NCBI GenBank assembly: GCA_050014015.1
Contig: JBEKEC010000029.1
Span: 1 to 64,000 of the forward strand
Reading direction: 5' to 3'
DNA from: PALSA-1353 sp050014015
GTDB taxonomy: Bacteria > Planctomycetota > Phycisphaerae > Tepidisphaerales > Tepidisphaeraceae
Length of the DNA stretch: 64,000 nt
The notes beneath the pieces are model-generated. The model saw only the letters and a list, made by a program, of their open reading frames with translations, was not told the DNA's origin and did not search any database. Position numbers and translations under genes: made by a program. Below, piece by piece: positions 34,064-45,494 of this stretch; the first letter of the stretch is position 1; each line of letters begins with the position of its first letter.

Positions 34064-36829
34064 TCACGCCAAATGCTTTCGTCGGCGGCGTATCAGCAAG
34101 CTCGTGCCGGCGACCAGCAGCAGCGACCCCGTCGCCGGCTCCGGAACATCCACCAGCAACCCATTGGCGGCGGCAAAGGCGTCCAAGGCCGCAACGTCGC
34201 CGGCCGATGCCGCGCCGCTGTCACCTTGGTTGAAGTTCGCCGCCAGGTCGGTGAAGTCGGCGGCGTTGACTATGCCGTCGTAGTTGAAGTCGCCCAGGTC
34301 CCAGCCGGTGATGCTCTGGTTGAAGTTCGCCGCCAGGATGGTGAAGTCGGCGGCGTTGACCTCGCCGTCAAGATTGGCGTCGCCCAGCAGCGTGTAGGCC
34401 ACTTCGATCTGGCCGGAGACCAGGCCGGAGACCTTGCCGTCTTTGCCGTCGGCATAGCCGACGCCGTAGGACAGGCCATTGGTCTTCGTTAGTGCCGCCG
34501 TGGAAATGATGCCCGGGCCGTTCCATCCGCCGCCGTTGTAGCCGGATTTGATGTACCCGGCGATCGCCGCGATCGGATCGCTGGAGCCGTAGGTAATGAT
34601 GATGTGATTGTTGTTCACGTCCAGCACGCCGTTGCCGATGATCGACAACGACGTGATGTTCACGCTGCTGGTGATGGTGCCGCTGCCCAAGGTTACGTTG
34701 GGAGCGAGCTGCAACGTTCCGCCGGTGATGCTGACGCTGCCCGTGGCCAGGGCGCTGTTGATCGCGGGCGTTGAGGTCGGAGCGATGAGCAGCGTGCCGG
34801 CGTAGACGACCGTTCCGCCGCTGTAAGTATTGGCGGTCCTGAGCGTCAGCGTTCCGTTCCCGAACTTGGCAAGCGAGCCGGTGCCGGCGATGCCGCCGGT
34901 GCCGCTGATGGTGTAGTTGCCGGCGCTGTCGTCGACGACGACCCTGCCCGGGGTGACCATGGTATTCAGCGTGACGGCGTAATTCCCGCCGTTGGAATCG
35001 TCGAAGAGAACAGTGCTTTGATCCGTGTAAACCGCGGCGCCGGCGCCGTTGTTCCAGTTGGGACTGGCCCCGGCATCCCAAAGGCCATTGTTGCTCGCGT
35101 TCGTCCAGGTGAGGCTGGGCGCGGTCTCCTGGATGGCCCCCAGGCTCGCCAGCACGTTCGGGCGAACGTTGCTGTAATAATCGGACATCACGTACTCATC
35201 CGTCGTGGGATCAAAGACGTAAGCGGCAATGGAGTTGGGCTGGAGCGTAAAGTTCCCGTCGGCCGCATCGGCAAAACTCGGATCGCCATACAGTTCGTTG
35301 GCACTGATGGTCGTCGGCCAATCGGCGATGGGGGCATTAGGGCTCTGGTTGTAGGCGAAAATGACCTGGGGATCGCTCGTGCCGGCGAAAAGGTTGTCGA
35401 ACGCATTGATCGAGGGAGTTCCGGCAACACTCTGGAAAAATGCCGCGCTTGGCGAGTCGATGATATTCCCGTAGATCTGCGTGTTGGTCGTGTTGCTTGC
35501 CAGGCCGATGGCAGCGCCGTATGGACCAGTTGATTTTCCAAGCACGATCGTATTGAAGCGGATAATGTTGCCCTGCCCGTAGTCAACGATCGCGCCCGCG
35601 TGACCCGCTTCCCAATTTGGCGTGGTGCCGCTAATGATCGTGTTTTCGACCACGTTGCCCGTTCCCGTTCCACCGATATCAACGTCTATTTCCGCGTCGG
35701 CGCCGGTGAGGAGTGCGCCGTTGAGGGTTGTGTTGTTTCCACCCAGTTGGACGCCGCCGCTCATTTGCCCGCCGATGATATTTACCTGTTCGCTGCCAGA
35801 GGTATAGATAGTAATTGCCGGATCTGCATCGGTTACAAGGTTTTGAACCAGCACGCTGGCAATCGGCGTGGGATTGGTCGAGTTGGGGGTGTTATGGGTG
35901 ATGAATGCCTGGTACGACCCATTGGGATTGGTAAACGTGTCGTTGATCCACTGTGAATTGGTGTTGGACACGGTACTGTCGGCATAGCTTACAAACGCTG
36001 TCGCGCCACCGTACCCTTGGTCGGGCATCAGGTAACTGGCGGTCAGGTTTTCGCCGAGAAAGCCGGTGCTGTTGATAGCTCCAACGCCGTGCTTGCCGGC
36101 GGCGATTACCGTGGAATTCAGCAACTGCACGTTCGAGCTGTTCAGAAACAGATACCCATAGCCCCCATTGTACTCGGCCGATTCTTGGACCGTCAGGTTC
36201 TTGAACACCAGGTTGTTTTGGCCGACGTCGGAAACGACATTCTGTAGGATCGCCGTCGTGTAGACGTTGTTGGACGTGATGGATCCGCCGGTGTTGACAT
36301 AAAGGCCCGGCGTGGCGCCGTCGGGGTCATAATAGTTGCTGTTTGGCGTGCTCTCGACATAGCTGATGTTCCCCGCGTCACTCGTCTGGTTGCTGACAAG
36401 GCTCGCATCGTGCGTGAACTGATGGTTGACCAGAAACGCGTTCACCGTTGTGGTCGTGGGATAGAAATAGGTATTCGGCTCGCCCGCGACCGGCTCAAAC
36501 GACGAGGCCGGCACAATGACGCTTCCCCAAAACGTCGGATTTGCGCCGTTTCCGTACGAGCCGTAGGTGATCGGATCCGAAGGTGTTCCGCTGGAACTGG
36601 GGGAAAGCTGTTGTCCGTACCAGTTGCCTCCCGCCTGGAAAAGAATCTGCGATCCGGGCGCAAAGGTCGTGGAGTCCACTTTCGACAGCGTCTGCCACGG
36701 CGAACTCGGTGAAGTGCCACTGTTGCTGTCGCTGCCGGTTGGGCTTACGTAATAGACTTGGCACCATGCCTGCCCAAGAGGCAACAAAGCGAACGAAGTG
36801 GCGCAATAAAAAGCTCGCCAGGATTTCAT
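34064..36829 (-). CDS. Secreted beta-helix protein with PATR, dockerin and PEP-CTERM tail
   Basis: A 921-aa exported protein. It has a signal peptide (MKSWRAFYCATSFALLPLGQAWC), then a right-handed beta-helix region rich in Asn/Gly/Thr (VYYVSPTGSDSNSGTSPSSPWQTL onward). An autotransporter-associated repeat follows (GNGTLTLRTANTYSGGTVVYAGTLLI). Two dockerin-type calcium motifs come next (GDANLDGEVNAADFTILAANF; GDFNYDGIVNAADFTDLAANF). The C-terminal sorting signal is VPEPATGSLLLVAGTSLLI followed by RRRRK. Start 36829 is chosen over 36859 for the signal peptide. Expected to be processed by an exosortase and surface-displayed; function unknown, and no exosortase is in the window. Confidence 0.85.
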   Translation of the reverse strand: MKSWRAFYCATSFALLPLGQAWCQVYYVSPTGSDSNSGTSPSSPWQTLSKVDSTTFAPGSQILFQAGGNWYGQQLSPSSSGTPSDPITYGSYGNGANPTFWGSVIVPASSFEPVAGEPNTYFYPTTTTVNAFLVNHQFTHDASLVSNQTSDAGNISYVESTPNSNYYDPDGATPGLYVNTGGSITSNNVYTTAILQNVVSDVGQNNLVFKNLTVQESAEYNGGYGYLFLNSSNVQLLNSTVIAAGKHGVGAINSTGFLGENLTASYLMPDQGYGGATAFVSYADSTVSNTNSQWINDTFTNPNGSYQAFITHNTPNSTNPTPIASVLVQNLVTDADPAITIYTSGSEQVNIIGGQMSGGVQLGGNNTTLNGALLTGADAEIDVDIGGTGTGNVVENTIISGTTPNWEAGHAGAIVDYGQGNIIRFNTIVLGKSTGPYGAAIGLASNTTNTQIYGNIIDSPSAAFFQSVAGTPSINAFDNLFAGTSDPQVIFAYNQSPNAPIADWPTTISANELYGDPSFADAADGNFTLQPNSIAAYVFDPTTDEYVMSDYYSNVRPNVLASLGAIQETAPSLTWTNASNNGLWDAGASPNWNNGAGAAVYTDQSTVLFDDSNGGNYAVTLNTMVTPGRVVVDDSAGNYTISGTGGIAGTGSLAKFGNGTLTLRTANTYSGGTVVYAGTLLIAPTSTPAINSALATGSVSITGGTLQLAPNVTLGSGTITSSVNITSLSIIGNGVLDVNNNHIIITYGSSDPIAAIAGYIKSGYNGGGWNGPGIISTAALTKTNGLSYGVGYADGKDGKVSGLVSGQIEVAYTLLGDANLDGEVNAADFTILAANFNQSITGWDLGDFNYDGIVNAADFTDLAANFNQGDSGAASAGDVAALDAFAAANGLLVDVPEPATGSLLLVAGTSLLIRRRRKHLA

Positions 36830-37157
36830 CGCACGCCCTCTGCGAATTATCACATTCACCCCTCTTCATTATAAACGGTGGTCACGCAAGCTAACAATAG
36901 AAAACCCACGCGATTTCTCAAGATACGAGAATTTCGTGGCACATGATCCTACGGCGCCGCCGGCCCTGAAATCGCGAGAGATCCGTTAGGATGGGGGTTT
37001 TGCATCGGGGGTAACGATGACCGGTCAACAGATTCGCGCCCAGGGCCGCGGAAGATGGCTCGAACAACCGACTTCAGGAACTCGCCGAGAATCGCGGTGA
37101 AAAATGCGGCACGCCTTTTGAACCACGGCGCGCCGTGTTGACCGGCCCCGGCAGAAT
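36830..37157. other. Intergenic region, no gene seen
   Basis: About 330 bases. It must hold the promoter of the PEP-CTERM beta-helix gene (AT-rich near 36850-36930). A 14-bp perfect palindrome, CACGGCG-CGCCGTG at 37124-37137, lies 20 bases past the TonB receptor stop and is not followed by a T run. Confidence 0.4.
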
Positions 37158-39377
37158 TTAGAATTGATATCGCAGCATTAGCGCCACGGAGGCCGGTTGA
37201 ACGCTGAATTCAGACTCACGCAGGATGTAGTTGCGTTTTGATAATGTTGGATCAAACAGCGCAACGATGTTGTAACCATCGAGCCGGATCGTGAGTTGTT
37301 GCGTCGGGCGGTATTCCAAACCGAGGTTCAAATACAGGTTTGGGCCATAGGGTGTTTTGTATCCGGGGTCGCTTTGCGGCGTCGCGGATGGAGGCTTGGC
37401 AAGCGTGCCGGCGTAATCGGCGTAATCCTGGGCGCCGGGGAATCCGGAGTAGTACACCACCGAGGTACTGATCGTCCACTGCTTTCCGATGTCCTGAACG
37501 ACCGCCAGCTTGGTAATCGACGGCGCCCACGCCGCCAACTCGTTGCCAAAGCCGTACGGGGAGGACGTGATGCCCTGGCTGGCGGCTGGCGATCCGGGCG
37601 GCACCGACGCATGCACCAGCGTCGAAACGCCCTCGGACAGCGTCACTCGCGTCGATCGGCTGCTGTATGTCAACACCAGCTCACCACCGGCAATCTGGAA
37701 GTTACCGAGGGGGATGTCGCTCAACTCGGCGGGACTCCAACCGATGGCGTTGTAATTCTCGTAGAATCCATTCGCGCCCAATTTCATTTGATCCGTCAAG
37801 TCGCGGTCATACGACAGTTCGTAGGTCGTGAGCGTTTCCGGTTTGGCAAAGGTCCCGGTGCGCGCCCACTCGCCCCAGAGGTCTTCGTCATCGGCGCGTC
37901 GAACGGCTTGTCCGACCATCACCTTGAAGGTGTCGTTTTTGGTCGGCATGTAGATCAGCGTTCCGCGGGGCGACAGGAGCCAATTGGAAAACGTGTTCTT
38001 GTCGGTTCTAACGCTGACGAACACCGTCCATTGCCGGTCGATTTTCCACTGGTCTTCCGCCAGAAATGAAATGGTATCCGTATCCCAGTACCGATCCGTG
38101 ACCACGGGGGCGGCATCCAGCGCATCGGATTGCGGCGGATCGTGAAACCAGATGTGCGAATACTCCGTCCCCATCGCGAGCGATTCAGCATCGTTGGGCG
38201 TCCAGCGGGCGATGGCGCGGCTGAAGAGTTGATCCTCATACGAATCGCGGACGGGCGCGTCTTGGACGGAGCCTTCCCGCTGATCCCTTGACAGCCAGGC
38301 GTCAAAGCTTTGCAACAGCTCAAGATTCCATTCGGGGGAAATGTCCTTCTTGAAGCGGGCGGTTGTCGTGGACTGCTGTGTGGCGATGGGCCGGCCGTCA
38401 GTCCACTGTTCCAGGGTCTCGGTCGCGGGCTTGGCGTGGGTGTAAATATCCTCCCGGGGCTCGGTATCGGTGCCGTCCTCGACATAACGGGTCCAAATTT
38501 CGAACGGACCATCGATATAGTCCACGTGCACCTTTTGCCAGGGATCGTCAAAGGCGGCTTTTCCGAGGTTTGCCTTTGGGATGTCAGCGGGTTGTCCGGC
38601 GACATTGGCGGGCAAACCGTTGGCCGCAGGATAGGATTTACCGATGTAATAGGGCGTGTCGGCGCCCTCCACCTCGGCAACGCCGTAATAGATGAACAGT
38701 CCCGAGGTCGGATTGAATTGATGACCAAACCGGAATTCGGTGGCGGTATATTGATCCACGCCGCCTTGGCGGACGGTTGCATCGGCGCCTTGGAACGTCA
38801 AACCGTTGTAAGTTTCCGTATCGACGACGCCGGCCAAAGCGCCCGAGCCGTGGGTTGCCGAGGCGGGGCCGGTGACAACGCTCACGGTATTGATGTCGCC
38901 CATAAGAGGGAGATCGCGTTCATCGGCGGAGCCATACAACAGGCGATTGTTGAGGGTGACGTCGTTGACCTGGTAGAGGGTTTTGTCCTCGCGATCGCTG
39001 ATGATTCCACGGAATCCGAGATCGAGCGTCCCCGAATTATGGTCTATGACCTGGGCGTTTGGAACATAATCTTCCAGAAGGTGATTGAGGTCTTGAGCGC
39101 CTGATTCCTGGATATCGCGCGAATCGAGCAGGGTCAGGTCCACCGGCAGTTGCCGGGAATCGCTGGCGGTCAAACCAACGGCGTTGGAAACGTCCACGTT
39201 CAGCAACTGCTCAAGTGACAAGTTGACAAATTCATTCGACCCGTCCGCGTCCGGCGCCTTTTGGCTCGTTACGGCCGGGCGGGTTGAAGGTCCGGACGTC
39301 GTGTCGGCCCATGCCGCCGTTGCGCTCACAAGGCCCAAGGTGACTGCGATTGCCCGTGTATGCCAATCTATTGACAT
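37158..39377 (-). CDS. TonB-dependent outer-membrane receptor
   Basis: A 739-aa receptor for active uptake across the outer membrane; ligand unknown. Start 39377 gives MSIDWHTRAIAVTLGLVSATAAWA as signal peptide. A segment FVNLSLEQLLNVDVSNAVGL like those preceding plugs in this family follows. The plug domain comes next (LDSRDIQESGAQDLNHLLEDYVPNAQV, residues about 82-190, including GFRGIISDREDKTLYQVNDV). The rest is a 22-strand-type barrel ending in VALMLRYQF with a terminal Phe. No siderophore or vitamin genes or riboswitch are adjacent. Confidence 0.9.
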   Translation of the reverse strand: MSIDWHTRAIAVTLGLVSATAAWADTTSGPSTRPAVTSQKAPDADGSNEFVNLSLEQLLNVDVSNAVGLTASDSRQLPVDLTLLDSRDIQESGAQDLNHLLEDYVPNAQVIDHNSGTLDLGFRGIISDREDKTLYQVNDVTLNNRLLYGSADERDLPLMGDINTVSVVTGPASATHGSGALAGVVDTETYNGLTFQGADATVRQGGVDQYTATEFRFGHQFNPTSGLFIYYGVAEVEGADTPYYIGKSYPAANGLPANVAGQPADIPKANLGKAAFDDPWQKVHVDYIDGPFEIWTRYVEDGTDTEPREDIYTHAKPATETLEQWTDGRPIATQQSTTTARFKKDISPEWNLELLQSFDAWLSRDQREGSVQDAPVRDSYEDQLFSRAIARWTPNDAESLAMGTEYSHIWFHDPPQSDALDAAPVVTDRYWDTDTISFLAEDQWKIDRQWTVFVSVRTDKNTFSNWLLSPRGTLIYMPTKNDTFKVMVGQAVRRADDEDLWGEWARTGTFAKPETLTTYELSYDRDLTDQMKLGANGFYENYNAIGWSPAELSDIPLGNFQIAGGELVLTYSSRSTRVTLSEGVSTLVHASVPPGSPAASQGITSSPYGFGNELAAWAPSITKLAVVQDIGKQWTISTSVVYYSGFPGAQDYADYAGTLAKPPSATPQSDPGYKTPYGPNLYLNLGLEYRPTQQLTIRLDGYNIVALFDPTLSKRNYILRESEFSVQPASVALMLRYQF

Positions 39378-39698
39378 GACTAAACCCCGTTTCCGCAAAA
39401 GAGCTCTTTCTGAAGTGGGTTTGAGATGCCTGTAAGGTTCATAACGCCTATGTGGATCGTCGCGGATGAGTGGTCGAATCAATAAAATTCGATATTTGCC
39501 CAGAGGATTTGCCCCCAACCTCGGCCATCCCTCCCGGCCGATTACGGGCTAAACCTAAGTAATGTTTTGGGAATGGCTTGCAGTCGTTTGTCATCCGCTA
39601 CGAATTCGGGGGCAGCTCAATTTGGAATACTGGAGGCGAGCCGATTATGAGTCCGTGGCGGAGATTTCTTGATGCAATGACACGGGCTGCTTGCCGTG
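39378..39698. other. Intergenic region upstream of the TonB receptor
   Basis: About 320 bases holding the receptor promoter and the region past the OGT stop. An AT-rich segment at 39476-39500 could be a promoter. I looked for a cobalamin or other known riboswitch core on the minus strand and did not see one. Confidence 0.35.
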
Positions 39699-42074
39699 TT
39701 ATTGGCACTGGCCACTCGACTTGCAATATCCCTTCCACATCTCCCAATACGCCGCTTCCATGTTGCGCGCAAAGCGCGGGGCGTCCATCAGGGGCGAATG
39801 ATTCATCCTCGCCCGTAAACCTCTTCGCAATTCCGTCAATCGCGGCAAATCGGCCGCCAATTCCAGGGCGATCTTTACGAATTGCTCATCGCTTTCGGCC
39901 GCTAGTTCTTTCAGTTCGAGATTGCACAACTGGCTCCAGCCGGCGCGGCCGACGACGGTTTGCCCGATGCGAGTCACGACCGGGACGCCCATCCAAAATG
40001 AATCCAAGCTCGTTGTATGTCCGTTATACGGAATCGTGTCCAGGCCGACGTCGATGCGATGATGAACCTCCAGATATTGTCGGCGGGGCTGAAATTCGAC
40101 GAATTCAATGCGGTCGGGATCGATGCCGCGATCGCGGAAATACTCCTGCACGCGGGTTCGATGGCCGCCGTGCGCGGCCAGGAGAATCAATCGTGAATTC
40201 ACCGCGGCCGACAGAATCCGTGCCCAAAGGTGCAGGGTCGGCTCGGTGACTTTGCAGAAATTGTTCAAACAGCCGAAAGTGGTGTATCCCTTGGTCGAAG
40301 CCGGCAATGGGCCGGGTTGCAAATCCTCGCACAGCGGATCGTAACACCAAAACGTTTCCGGAAGCCGGATCGATTTTTCGCCGTAGAAATGATCCACGCC
40401 GGGCGGATCGAGGAAGGGATCGGTCAGGCGGTAATCCATCGCGGCCAGGCCGGTCGTTCCGGGATAGGCAAGCCACGCGGCCTGCACCGGGGCGGGCTTG
40501 CGGGCGAAGACCAGGGGGCGGCCGTGGGACATGTGCATCGTCAAATCCACCAGAACGTCGATGCGGTCTGCGCGAATCTTCCGGGCGGCCGCCTGGTCCG
40601 ACAGGCCCAGGATCGATCTCCATTCGTCGACCAAGCCGCGAATGCGCTCCGTGGTCGCATCGGGCCGGCTCACGTGCGCGTAGCAGAATATCTCGAACTT
40701 CGCCCGGTCGTGATTGGAAAAAAGCGGAATTGTGAACAGCGATTGGCAATGCTCGCGGAAATCCGCGCCGACGTAGCCGATGCGCAATCGGCGATCGCTC
40801 GACCGGTCGTTGTCATGCGGGCGAATCTCGGATTTCACCGGCTGGGCGTGCAGGACGTTCCACCGCAGCGCTTCGCGCAAAATCGCCGCCGGATCGCAAT
40901 TCGGATGATACAGCATCGTCAGACAAAGATTGCTGTGCGAGATGGAATCGCGCGGCTGAAGCTCCATGGCCCGGCGATAACAGGCGATGGCCTCATCCAG
41001 CCGGCCCGCATCCTTCATCGCGTTGCCCAAATTGCAATGTGCGGGGTGGTAATCCGGGCGCAATCGAATCGCCTGCTGGAACGCGGTTATCGCGTCATCG
41101 GTTTTGCTCATCGTCCGCAGCGCGTTGCCGAGGTTGTTGTATCCGACGTAAAAATCGGGCTGAATCTTCAATGCCGCCAGATAGGCCTCGGCCGCTTCTT
41201 TGTATTTCCTGACCGCTTGCAGCGCATTGCCGAGATTGTTGTGGGCATCGACGTATTTCGGGTCCAAGGCCACGGCCTTGCGGAAGCATTCGACGGCCTG
41301 GGCATATTCCCCCCGCCCGACCAGCGCGTTGCCCAGGTTATACGCCGCTTGAGCAAAATCCGGCTTCAACTCCATCGCCCGGCGAAGCACGATCACCGCC
41401 TCGTCGAACCGCTTGCGGGCGCACAGGGCATTGCCCAGGTTATTGCAAACCAGGGCCGAATCCGGGGACAATTTCAGTCCCCGGCGAAACATCTCGATGG
41501 CCTCATCGGTCCGCCCCAGGGCATTGAGTGCGCTGCCCAGATTCCCCACCGCCTCCGCGGAATCCGGTCGAATTCCCAGTGCCCGCCGATACGCCGCCGC
41601 CGCCTCCGCGACTTTCCCTAAGCCAAACAGCGCATTTCCCAAGTTATTGTGCGCCTCGAAAAAATCCGGCTTGATCGCCACGAGCTGGCGATAGACCTCA
41701 ACGGCCCGTTCCCGATTGCCCGCCGATTGCAGGGCCAGCCCAAGTCCGAACCACGCTTCGGCAAGATCGCCTTGGATTCCAATGGCCCGCTCGAAGGCCG
41801 CGATGCCGTCATCGGTGCGTTCCGCCGCAGCCAGCGCCTGACCCAAGCTGGCGTGAAAATTCCCCGCCCCCGGCCGCGCCGCGACCGCTCGCTCAATCAA
41901 TCCAATCGCCCCCGCATTATCCCCCCGCTGCATCGCAAGCACACCGAGCCGATGCAGAGCATCAGCGTTCTCCGGCTCCGCTTGCAAGATTTGTCGATAC
42001 AACCCTTCCGCCTCCCCCAGCCGCCCGGCCTTGTGGTACTCCGTCGCCAGTTCCAGAATCCGTTCCGTCGGCAT
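39699..42074 (-). CDS. TPR repeat O-GlcNAc transferase-like protein (SPINDLY family, GT41)
   Basis: A 791-aa protein. Residues 1 to about 400 form roughly eleven 34-residue TPR units with the recurring pattern NNLGNAL...A...YRRAL.I.PD. Residues about 430-780 form a GT41 glycosyltransferase region. It contains RIGYVGADFREH (catalytic His region), VDLTMHMSHGRPLVFARKPAPVQAAWLAYPGTTG, FGCLNNFCKVTE (conserved Lys) and LDTIPYNGHTTSLDSFWMGVPVVT. It is predicted to add a sugar to Ser/Thr of proteins recognised by the TPRs, in the cytoplasm. Acceptor unknown. Monocistronic. Confidence 0.92.
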   Translation of the reverse strand: MPTERILELATEYHKAGRLGEAEGLYRQILQAEPENADALHRLGVLAMQRGDNAGAIGLIERAVAARPGAGNFHASLGQALAAAERTDDGIAAFERAIGIQGDLAEAWFGLGLALQSAGNRERAVEVYRQLVAIKPDFFEAHNNLGNALFGLGKVAEAAAAYRRALGIRPDSAEAVGNLGSALNALGRTDEAIEMFRRGLKLSPDSALVCNNLGNALCARKRFDEAVIVLRRAMELKPDFAQAAYNLGNALVGRGEYAQAVECFRKAVALDPKYVDAHNNLGNALQAVRKYKEAAEAYLAALKIQPDFYVGYNNLGNALRTMSKTDDAITAFQQAIRLRPDYHPAHCNLGNAMKDAGRLDEAIACYRRAMELQPRDSISHSNLCLTMLYHPNCDPAAILREALRWNVLHAQPVKSEIRPHDNDRSSDRRLRIGYVGADFREHCQSLFTIPLFSNHDRAKFEIFCYAHVSRPDATTERIRGLVDEWRSILGLSDQAAARKIRADRIDVLVDLTMHMSHGRPLVFARKPAPVQAAWLAYPGTTGLAAMDYRLTDPFLDPPGVDHFYGEKSIRLPETFWCYDPLCEDLQPGPLPASTKGYTTFGCLNNFCKVTEPTLHLWARILSAAVNSRLILLAAHGGHRTRVQEYFRDRGIDPDRIEFVEFQPRRQYLEVHHRIDVGLDTIPYNGHTTSLDSFWMGVPVVTRIGQTVVGRAGWSQLCNLELKELAAESDEQFVKIALELAADLPRLTELRRGLRARMNHSPLMDAPRFARNMEAAYWEMWKGYCKSSGQCQ

Positions 42075-42130
42075 GACGTAAGGTTACAAGTTGTATGCGG
42101 CAAGCTGCAAGCGAGACATCTTCATCAGTT

Positions 42131-42178
42131 AGAGCCGGGGCGTCCTCGCCCCGGTCCGGGCCGAGACGGCCCGGCTCT
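42131..42178. repeat. Three-way-junction inverted repeat
   Basis: Outer stem AGAG / CTCT (42131-42134 with 42175-42178) encloses two adjacent perfect hairpins, CCGGGGCG-TCCT-CGCCCCGG (42135-42154) and CCGGGCCG-AGA-CGGCCCGG (42156-42174). It is located upstream of the OGT gene, within a 450-base gene-free stretch (42075-42527). That stretch also holds an AT-rich likely promoter zone at about 42335-42420 for the following PEP-CTERM gene. Confidence 0.85.
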
Positions 42179-42527
42179 GTCCGAAAAAGAGCAACCGCGT
42201 GTCCGAGCGGTGTCGGCTAAATAGCTGACAGCTAAATGCGCGAGCCGACCACGGTCACCAAACAATTCGGGGTCAGGGGGCACTTGAGAACTCGTCGTTT
42301 ACGACAATAGCATCCCACGACGCGAAAACCCCCGCGTTAACAAATTACAAGATAAGTTGCATTTTTAACACAATTTACATTGTCTTTTCGTTGAGACTTC
42401 ATATCTTTGAAGCGGCGGTTTTCCATGTCGTTTTAATAGCTCGTCACCGGGCCGCGAAGTATTTTGCGCCTGCCTTGGTCTTTGGCATTTCGCCCGATTT
42501 TCACCCCGCGAAAGGAAAGGGAGAACC

Positions 42528-43466
42528 ATGAATCACAAAAACATTCCGCCGCTCGCTGACGGCACTTTCAGATTGAGCGCCATGTCCATCATGGCATTGG
42601 TCCTGTCGGCGGGAGCGGCACTCACGCCGGCGACCGCTCGCGGACAAATCTTTGTCGTGAACTTTTCTGGCAACACGATCGGCGAATACAACCTTGATGG
42701 GACGACGGTGAACGCCTCCCTGGTCTCGGGGTTAAATGGCCCGTGGGGCGTTGCCGTGTCTGGATCGGACCTGTTTGTCGCGAACGCATACGCAGACGTG
42801 ATCGGCGAATACACCACATCGGGAGCCACCGTAAACGCTGCCCTGGTCTCGGACTCTTCCAGCCCGATCGGCATTGCCGTCTCGGGATCGGACCTCTTTG
42901 TCGGGAACACTGGCGGCATCGGCGAATACACCACGTCAGGAGGGTGGGTGAACGCCTCCCTGGTCTCGGGGTTGGATTTCGCCCGGGGCATTGCCGTGTC
43001 TGGATCGGACCTGTTTGTCACGAATGAACGCGGCGGCACGATCGGCGAATACACCACATCAGGAGCCACGGTGAACGCCTCCCTGGTCTCTGGGTTGGAT
43101 CTCGCATCCGGCATTGCTGTCTCTGGATCGGACCTGTTTGTCGCGAACTACAGTGGCAACACGATCGGCGAATACACCACGTCGGGAGCGACGGTGAACG
43201 CCTCCCTGGTCTCGGGGTTAAATGGCCCATGGGGCATTGCCGTGTCTGGATCGGACCTGTTTGTCACGAGCGCCAGCGACGGCACGATTGGCGAATACAC
43301 CACGTCGGGAGCGACGGTGAACGCCGCCCTGATCTCGGGGTTGAATGACCCATTCGGCATTGCGGTGGTGGTGCCCGAGCCGGCGACCGGGTCGCTGCTG
43401 CTGATCACTGGCCTTGGGATGTTGATGCGGCGGTCTCGCCGAGCCGCGGTACGAGCGATGCCTTAA
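42528..43466 (+). CDS. PEP-CTERM protein with tandem NHL/beta-propeller-like repeats
   Basis: A 312-aa exported protein with a strong ribosome binding site (AAGGGAG, 42517-42523). After a signal segment (residues about 12-40, ending TARGQI), it consists of about seven tandem units of roughly 41 residues with the pattern GEYTTSGATVNASLVSGL...GIAVSGSDLFV. It ends with the sorting signal VVPEPATGSLLLITGLGMLM plus an Arg cluster. The units are nearly identical at DNA level (about 123 bp period), implying recent amplification or gene conversion. Likely a surface beta-propeller. It shares the PEPATGSLLL tail with the 34-37 kb protein. Confidence 0.85.
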   Translation: MNHKNIPPLADGTFRLSAMSIMALVLSAGAALTPATARGQIFVVNFSGNTIGEYNLDGTTVNASLVSGLNGPWGVAVSGSDLFVANAYADVIGEYTTSGATVNAALVSDSSSPIGIAVSGSDLFVGNTGGIGEYTTSGGWVNASLVSGLDFARGIAVSGSDLFVTNERGGTIGEYTTSGATVNASLVSGLDLASGIAVSGSDLFVANYSGNTIGEYTTSGATVNASLVSGLNGPWGIAVSGSDLFVTSASDGTIGEYTTSGATVNAALISGLNDPFGIAVVVPEPATGSLLLITGLGMLMRRSRRAAVRAMP

Positions 43467-45440
<1,974 letters not shown>

Positions 45441-45469
45441 GCGCAGGGATTCCTTGTGAGGACGAATAC

Positions 45470-45485
45470 GGCCCGCGAGCGGGCC
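45470..45485. repeat. GC hairpin GGCCCGC-GA-GCGGGCC
   Basis: Perfect 7-pair hairpin lying 9 bases beyond the serC stop codon on the minus strand. Similar in build to the other post-stop hairpins in the window. Confidence 0.7.
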
Positions 45486-45494
45486 GGCTAAACG

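Noticed and set aside
39378..39560. Possible cobalamin or other riboswitch ahead of the TonB receptor
   Set aside because: No conserved core box could be recognised on the minus strand.
42640..43370. Regular 123-bp DNA repeats suggested a satellite or CRISPR-like array
   Set aside because: The period is a multiple of three and lies fully inside an open frame encoding a repeat protein.
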